Shown here: in pieces, positions 58,585-64,000 of the stretch
Layout of the letters: each line of letters starts with the position of its first letter
How positions within the stretch are numbered: the stretch's first letter is position 1
Notes under the pieces: generated by a model
Told to the model about the DNA's origin: nothing
Database searches by the model: none
The model's input: the letters and a program-made list of their open reading frames with translations, nothing else
Assembly: GCA_031763025.1 (NCBI GenBank)
Contig: JASSKH010000036.1
Location: 3,087,001-3,151,000, forward strand
DNA length: 64,000 bases
Source of the DNA: Macrocystis pyrifera
Lineage: Eukaryota; Sar; Phaeophyceae; Laminariales; Laminariaceae
Direction of reading: 5' to 3'
Translations under genes and position numbers: made by a program

Positions 58585-58860
58585 TGCGACATGCCGTGGC
58601 ATTGCCGTGGCATCACCTATCTGCGGCAAAACCTTCCACGGCATACCACGGAACTTCCACAGCATTTCACGGAACCTTCGACGGACCTCCAAGGCATACC
58701 ATGGAATCCTTTCCCTAACCCTAGGTGCCGTGGACATTGGGGTGCCGTGGGGGTTGACATGACATGCCGTGGGTTTGCCATGGAGTCGTGGGGGATGCTG
58801 TGGGGATGCCATGGTGTGCCATGGGTGATACCATGTCAATGCCAAGGAATGCCACGAAAA
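58585..58860. repeat. Degenerate GCCGTGG / CCATGGCATGCC cluster
   Basis: Many direct and inverted copies of GCCGTGG, CCACGGCAT and GCCATGG lie within about 270 bases: CCACGGCAT forms on the left, GCCGTGGG and GCCATGG forms on the right, so the halves are roughly complementary. It is non-coding. Confidence 0.65.
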
Positions 58861-59526
58861 AATAAAATAGTGTACGTAGAACCCTGCGTGAAGGCCTCCG
58901 TGATGACGGTATGTGTGTTGGTTGTGTGCGGTTGCTGCGTGCTGTGTGCTGTGTGCTGCTGCGCGGGGGCTTCCACTACAGAAAACAGGGGGGGGGGGGT
59001 GGGGGACCCGTGGGTCGGGCTCAACTCGTACTACGGAGAAAAAAACAATTACGGACGGCTCAATCTGATTACGGAAGCTACGTGTACTCCCGTAACTGCC
59101 ATCACTGTTTAGGACCGCAATATTTATCGTTTTAGAGGTCAGAGTATCTACCAGGTACCAGGTAGGTTACAAGAAAGCAAGGATGGGGGGCCTCTCGGCA
59201 GGGAGCGAGGGTTAGAGGGAGGGAGGGAGCAAGAGATGGATGGAGAGAGGGACGGGGCCTCCGCGAGGGCTTCGACCTGATGCGTGCGGCATGGACGAAG
59301 CCGTTTCGAAAGAAAGTTGTCCGTAGATGACCATTGAGTGACCCTGATCGGGCAGACAGACAAGTTTTCTGAATCCGTTCTATTAATAGTTCATCATCCA
59401 ATTGTTGCACGGTCAAGGAACGGGGTTGGCGTGTGCTTATTCCACAAGTGTGTGTACTTGTAACCATTTGCTCCCGTTGGTCAGGTTTGTTTCAGGAGTT
59501 GGAGCACCGCATATCTTTTGCTCTTT
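58861..59526. other. No gene seen; G-run and GGGA-rich tracts
   Basis: There is a run of about 12 G at 58988-58999 and a GGGAGGGAGGGAG tract at about 59200-59235. Short frames on both strands are composition-driven. Confidence 0.5.
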
Positions 59527-59603
59527 TAGTACTGCAGTCCCGTTGTGGGGACAAAGCAACTTGGAATTAGAGCGGTTCGTCCCCAAGTCGGGACTGCAGT
59601 ACC
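59527..59603. repeat. ACTGCAGTCCC hairpin element, copy 1
   Basis: GTACTGCAGTCCCG (59529-59542) and CGGGACTGCAGTAC (59589-59602) are exact reverse complements. GGGGACAAA and TCGTCCCC sit just inside. About 75 bases in all; probably a small MITE-like element. Confidence 0.7.
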
Positions 59604-60018
59604 CCTCGCGTGCTTAAAGTCTGCGAATATCTGCGTATTCTCTTGTGTGTTTTCTTTGTTGATTCTTGCTTTTCTCTTTCATAGAATATGCATGTCGTGC
59701 CTGTCTTATCCAGTAGGATGCCGTATGGCATTGCATTGTACTATTTACTGTGCTTACTGCAAGCGTAACAGTAAACAAAAAACAAAGAGGAAGACGAAGA
59801 AGCAAAGCAAAAGGCAAAAAAAAAGCAGATAGCCAAAAAAGCAAAAAGGAAGATACAGACAGAGAGACAAAGAGGGGCAAATGGGAAAAAAGGAAGGAGT
59901 AAAAAAAAAGAAAAGGTAAACAAGAGATAAAAAAAATGGGCGGGGGGGAAAGACAGCACGAAAGGCAAGCACTGGTGCATACAGACACGCATAGTTGCCC
60001 AGGTGTGGCTCTATGCTA
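59604..60018. other. No gene seen, A-rich
   Basis: A long purine (AAAG/AAAAG) tract spans 59770-59940. Antisense Phe/Leu-rich frames across it are low complexity. Confidence 0.5.
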
Positions 60019-60123
60019 TTACGGGGGTCCATAGTTAATAGGACCTACGGTGTACATAAAAACCTATATATTTACCTATTTTCACTAACAAAATTTGGTC
60101 CCATTAACTATGGACCCCCGTAA
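60019..60123. mobile_element. TTACGGGGG element copy
   Basis: A 105-base copy with complete ends (TTACGGGGGTCCATAGTTAA and its complement) and TA flanks on both sides, close to the apparent family consensus. Confidence 0.9.
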
Positions 60124-60405
60124 TAGATACTTGGGTCCCAAAGAAGGGAGCGCATCATGACGATGATGGCCATACCCAGGCATCAGTCTGATGGGCAGAC
60201 CGCTTCCCCCCCCCCCCCCCCCGGGTACCAGGTAACGGCTAAAGCGGGACCGGTTCCACCTGAGTGCGGCAGCCGCTCCAATCCCGCAACACCGCACTTA
60301 TTCCACTTGAGTGTGGCAGCCGCACTTAGTGGGATGAATTTGTGCTTATCAACAGAGATTTTCACCGCACGAATTACGCGGGGCCCTGCACTCAATGGAA
60401 CCGCA
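60124..60405. other. No gene; short direct repeats
   Basis: After a C run (60208-60222) there are two related segments around GTGCGGCAGCCGC and GTGTGGCAGCCGC, about 60 bases apart. Confidence 0.4.
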
Positions 60406-60490
60406 CTTTTAGGACTGCAGTCCCATTATGGGGACAAACCATTCAAATTCTAAGTACTTTGTCCACAATACGGGACTGCGGTCCTAAAAG
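60406..60490. repeat. ACTGCAGTCCC hairpin element, copy 2
   Basis: CTTTTAGGACTGCAGTCCC and GGGACTGCGGTCCTAAAAG form near-perfect arms, with GGGGACAAA / TTTGTCC inside. Same family as 59527-59603. Confidence 0.75.
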
Positions 60491-60724
60491 GGTTAAGTGG
60501 GACCCTCACCGTACTGAGTAAATACACGGAATCAAGACCGAAAGGATCTACGAATTTCGAAATGGTGTTGCGTTAGCATCGTGAAGCTTTGAGAAAGGAC
60601 GCGTCATTATGTTATACAAGAAAAATGAAGACGGCCACGCGTTGCGGTCCGAACGCACTCTAAAAAATTTTATATAGAAGAAAAACTCGGCGAGTAAAAA
60701 TTACTATCGCTCGTAACACAGCAT

Positions 60725-60800
60725 TCCCGTTTCAAGTACAAAGCACTCAAATTTCAAGTAGTTTGTCCCCCAAACGGGACTGCGGTTCTAAACGGGTTAA
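60725..60800. repeat. ACTGCAGTCCC hairpin element, partial copy 3
   Basis: The right half (TTTGTCCCCCAAACGGGACTG) is clear; the left half has decayed to CATTCCCGTTTC. Confidence 0.5.
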
Positions 60801-60805
60801 TTTTA

Positions 60806-60845
60806 TATACAAGCAAAAACTCGACGAGCAGAGTACCTATTAATA
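60806..60845. repeat. 40-base direct repeat, left side of the inverted unit
   Basis: Identical to 63104-63143. It starts TATACAAGCAAAAACTCGAC and ends ACCTATTAATA. The two copies bracket the inverted ~2.26 kb unit. Confidence 0.9.
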
Positions 60846-63103
60846 ATGAGGCGCGCGAAGCGCGCTAAAAGCGGGCGAGCCTTTTTTTTTCTTGGAATTT
60901 TCCAAGAAAAAAAAAGCCTCTTCATAGCGGCTCGGATACGAGCGTGGGGTGCCTCGTTTTGAGTTTTTCTGTATGTGTGTGTGTGTGTTGGTGGGGTGTG
61001 TGTGTGTGTGTGATTCAACATTTTTTTGGGCAACGTTTGACCACCGCCCTCGACGCACACCGCACCAATTCCAGTCCCGGCGGGCCCTGTGGACGCGCAC
61101 ACGCAAAAGGGACCTCCTGGTGCTGGTGCGGTGGTAAGTCGTTCACAGCAGCTCGAGCTAGGTGTGGCAACGTGTGTAGGCACATGTTGGTGCTGGGCCA
61201 CATGTTGAAAAAACACAGAACCAACAACACATTATATTTTGAAACCCAGCTAGCTCTACGAGTACTCGTAGGTAGGCAGACTGTGCCTGTCCACAGCAAC
61301 GAGCGTTCGGGCCCTGTCCCCGAGACATGCTGCAGGCCCACGCTCCTGCTGATGAGGGGACTGAGAAGCAGGAGAGTATCTGCTGTATAATAGTTGTTGT
61401 ACAGCAGTAGTAGTAGTGGTGGCACTGCTAGAAGAAGCTCTGCTGGACACACGTCAGATTGTAGATTTTTCGTCTTCAAATTATGAGTTCGGGACCAGGA
61501 AACACATGTACGAAGGGTTCACACACAAGCCGAGCGTACAGCGACGCTGACCTGGCCTCGTGTGTCCTACTGCTGCTGCTGTTTTGCTGCTGAAGCTCTG
61601 CTGTAGATGTCGTACATCATCTGTAGTAGCGGTGGCACCTGCTACCTGCTACGAGAATTTCTCTCTTGGACAGAGCACGTCGAGTGCAGATTTTTCGTCT
61701 TGAAATTATTATGCGCTCTGCTGGACACACGTCAGATTGTAGATTTTTCGTCTTCAAATTAGGAGTTCGGGACCAGGAAACACATGTACAAATAAGGGTT
61801 CACACACAAGCCGAGCGTACAGCGACGCTGACCTGGCCTCGTGTCCTACTGCTGCTGCTGTTTTGCTGCTGGAGAAGCTCTGCTGTAGATGTCGTACATC
61901 ATCAGTAGTAGCGGTGGCACCTGCTACCTGCTACGAGAATTTCTCTCTTGGACAGAGCACGTCGAGTGCAGATTTTTCGTCTTGAAATTATTATGCCGAA
62001 TTTCGAGTTCAAAACCAACACAGGACAAAATCGAGTACGTGTACAAAGGGTTCAAGGGTTTAGATTGACAAGCCGAGCGTACAGCGACGCTGACCCTGGC
62101 GTCGTGTGTCCTACTGCTACTGCTGCTGCTGTTTTGTTGCTGGAGAAACACTGCTGCTGCTGTAGATGTGTACAAAGGGTTCAAGGGTTAGATTGACAAG
62201 CCGAGCCACCGAGCGTACATCGACGCTGACCCTGGCCTCGTGCGTCCCACTGCTACTGCTGCTGCTGCTGTTTTTGTTGCTGGAGAAACACAGCTGCTGA
62301 TGTCGTACATCAGTACAAGTAAGTAGTGGTGGCACCTGCTACGAGAAAGAAGCGCCTTCTGTTGGACAAATATTTTCAGATGCAGATTTTTCGTGTTCAA
62401 ATTAATTATGACGAATTTCAACCAGAAACCACTTGCTGTTGGAAAAACAGAAAAAGAAAAATATATATATCAGGTGTGTGTCTATTTGTCGTCTTGTCTT
62501 TCCACCCGTCGACATCCAGTTCTGTGGTCACACAGCAGTAGTACATATTTTCGTCGTCAAATTAATATGCCGGATTTCGAGGTGGAAATACCAGGATACC
62601 TGATACACACGACAAAATTGTATACTATTAATATCAATGAATGATGTGGAAAACAAAATTTGTACCCACCCAGTGGTATATAATTAATTCCATGAAAAAA
62701 ATGTGTTTGGCCAGAGAGAGTTCTCCAGAGTTCTCTCCAACAAGCAGCCCTCATTTTTTTTTTTTTTATAAATTTTGAAGTACGTCAGCTGTGAGTTCGA
62801 CTGATCAATATGTTTATTTATTTTCCGGATTCGGGGAGAACAAATCCAGTACCTGGTATTTGTTACAGGTGTGTACGTACTACTGCTGTGCTGTCTGTGT
62901 TTTTCAAGAGCAAGATATATATGATGCCAAGAATATTTACGGTTATGAGATCCACCAACGACGGCGTATAGGTAGTAGGTACAGCAGCAGCAGTAGTAGA
63001 TGTTCGTTCGTGTTGGTTCAGCACAAATGTTGTACATGATGCATCGCAGATATGACTACTGCAGGTATTGCTGAGGTCGCGCCTCATTACCACCAATTAC
63101 TAG
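60841..63103 (-). repeat. Inverted, enlarged relative of the ~1.75 kb tandem unit
   Basis: The reverse complement of the 33041-38382 units. It begins TAATGAGGCGCGCG with the GC and A/T hairpins (60847-60920) and a (TG)n tract (60969-61013), and ends CGCGCCTCATTACCACCAATT. It is ~2.26 kb because a sub-repeat is duplicated (61450-61690 and 61735-61960) and about 200 bases of other sequence lie at about 62635-62850. It is non-coding. Confidence 0.9.
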
Positions 63104-63143
63104 TATACAAGCAAAAACTCGACGAGCAGAGTACCTATTAATA
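63104..63143. repeat. 40-base direct repeat, right side of the inverted unit
   Basis: Perfect copy of 60806-60845. Confidence 0.9.
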
Positions 63144-63514
63144 CCAGGTATCATGTACGAGGGAGGGCAAGGCAACAAGGAAACGGGAGAGAAAGGGAGG
63201 GAGGGAGACTGTGAGGGGGGGAGGGAGGGAGGGAGCAAGGAAGCAAAGGAGGGATGGAGAGAGGGAGGAAGGGAGAGAGGGTGGAAGGGACGGGACCAAG
63301 CGCGGAGGAGGGACGGGCCTTCGCCACTGCTCTGCCGCTTATCGCTCGTAGCACAGCAGTTCCAGAATTTCATATTATTCAACTTGAAATAGAATTGACA
63401 AACAATTTTTCCGCTGGCCTCGGGGAAGCTCACGTCCCGTCACCCCGAACGGGATGCTGGAAGTCAACTATGATAACTCCACATACAGGGCACGCGAAGA
63501 GGTGTGGTTGGGAC
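63144..63514. other. No gene; GGGA-rich tract
   Basis: A GGGAGGGAGGGAGC-type purine tract spans about 63155-63290, resembling 59160-59260. The rest is unassigned. Confidence 0.5.
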
Positions 63515-63588
63515 CATGACGATCGCCTCCGCGAGGGCTTCGACTATTAGGCATGACGATCGCCTCCGCGAGGGCTTCGACTATTAGG
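63515..63588. repeat. 37-base tandem duplication
   Basis: CATGACGATCGCCTCCGCGA... occurs twice, starting at 63515 and 63552. The core CCTCCGCGAGGGCTTCGAC also occurs once at about 59258. Confidence 0.85.
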
Positions 63589-64000
63589 GATGACCCCTAT
63601 TACAGCAGTAGCCAGTATCATCTAGTCGCTGCTGCATAACACATATAGAGCCGGGGCTACCAGGCACTCCTGTAGCATCCATAGTTTAGGTACACACCCA
63701 TCTCATACAAGCAGCTGTTACAACTGCTGTAGAAGAACAGAACGATTCTATGTTCGGTTATTTTGTTGTCCCGTACGTGTTGAATTCATTCACTCCTTGG
63801 ATCTCATGCGGTAGGTACATTATGTACAAGTGATTATTCTTGGAACTCATGTTGTTATTGTTGATGTTGTTGTTGTTTTCTTCACATGAAACCGTTCTTT
63901 TAACTCGTCGACACCCAGCACAACCAGTGTCCGTGCCGATTTTTCAATCCTAGAGAGATACAACTTCTGTGGTCACAAAGCTACGTCACATTGGAGATGC
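63589..64000. other. No gene; fragment of the tandem-unit family at the right edge
   Basis: From about 63905 to 63980 the sequence is the reverse complement of a segment special to unit A (about 33367-33455: GTCGACACCCAGCACAACCAGT, GAGAGATAC, ACTTCTGTGGTCACA). Another inverted copy probably continues beyond the window. Confidence 0.5.

Noticed and set aside
58718..58732. Telomere-like CCCTAACCCTA
   Set aside because: Fewer than two repeats in internal DNA; chance.

Overview
The window is eukaryotic nuclear DNA, most like a brown alga (Ectocarpus-type stramenopile). This rests on one large gene with GT-AG introns, a protein joining Lin-12/Notch repeats, a Pmp-like beta-helix and a multi-pass membrane tail, a chromodomain Ty3/gypsy element, and a repeat-rich background full of CAG, CA and poly-G/poly-C tracts. 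The species assignment is inference. Gene density is very low: one intact gene, one broken copy of it, one large defective retroelement, and otherwise repeats and non-coding DNA.

Layout. Positions 1-9001 and 47217-56317 are two direct copies of the same ~9 kb block. Each carries a minus-strand gene for a secreted or surface protein. The right-hand copy reads as a complete four-exon gene (51924 down to 45762, 1658 codons before the stop). The left-hand copy has at least three single-base deletions and runs off the window edge. Positions 9002-18374 hold degenerate tandem repeats, palindromic repeats and short terminal-inverted-repeat (TIR) elements. Positions 18375-31835 are a 13.5 kb LTR retrotransposon with nearly identical ~404 bp terminal repeats. 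Its coding part has gag, a NADAR domain, a retropepsin, an integrase and a chromodomain, but reverse transcriptase is missing and in-frame stops interrupt it. Positions 33041-38382 hold three tandem ~1.75 kb non-coding units; an inverted relative lies at 60841-63103 between 40-base direct repeats. GGGAC minisatellites lie at 42071-42440 and 43611-43918. Positions 56318-60800 hold a palindromic GTGTCGCAAATA repeat family and small hairpin elements.

At least nine copies of a ~105 bp element with TTACGGGGG...CCCCCGTAA ends and TA flanks are scattered through the window; one sits inside another. The most unusual observation is the NADAR domain inside the retrotransposon polyprotein. NADAR proteins elsewhere act on ADP-ribose-type or riboflavin-intermediate N-glycosides. 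No tRNA, rRNA or CRISPR was seen.
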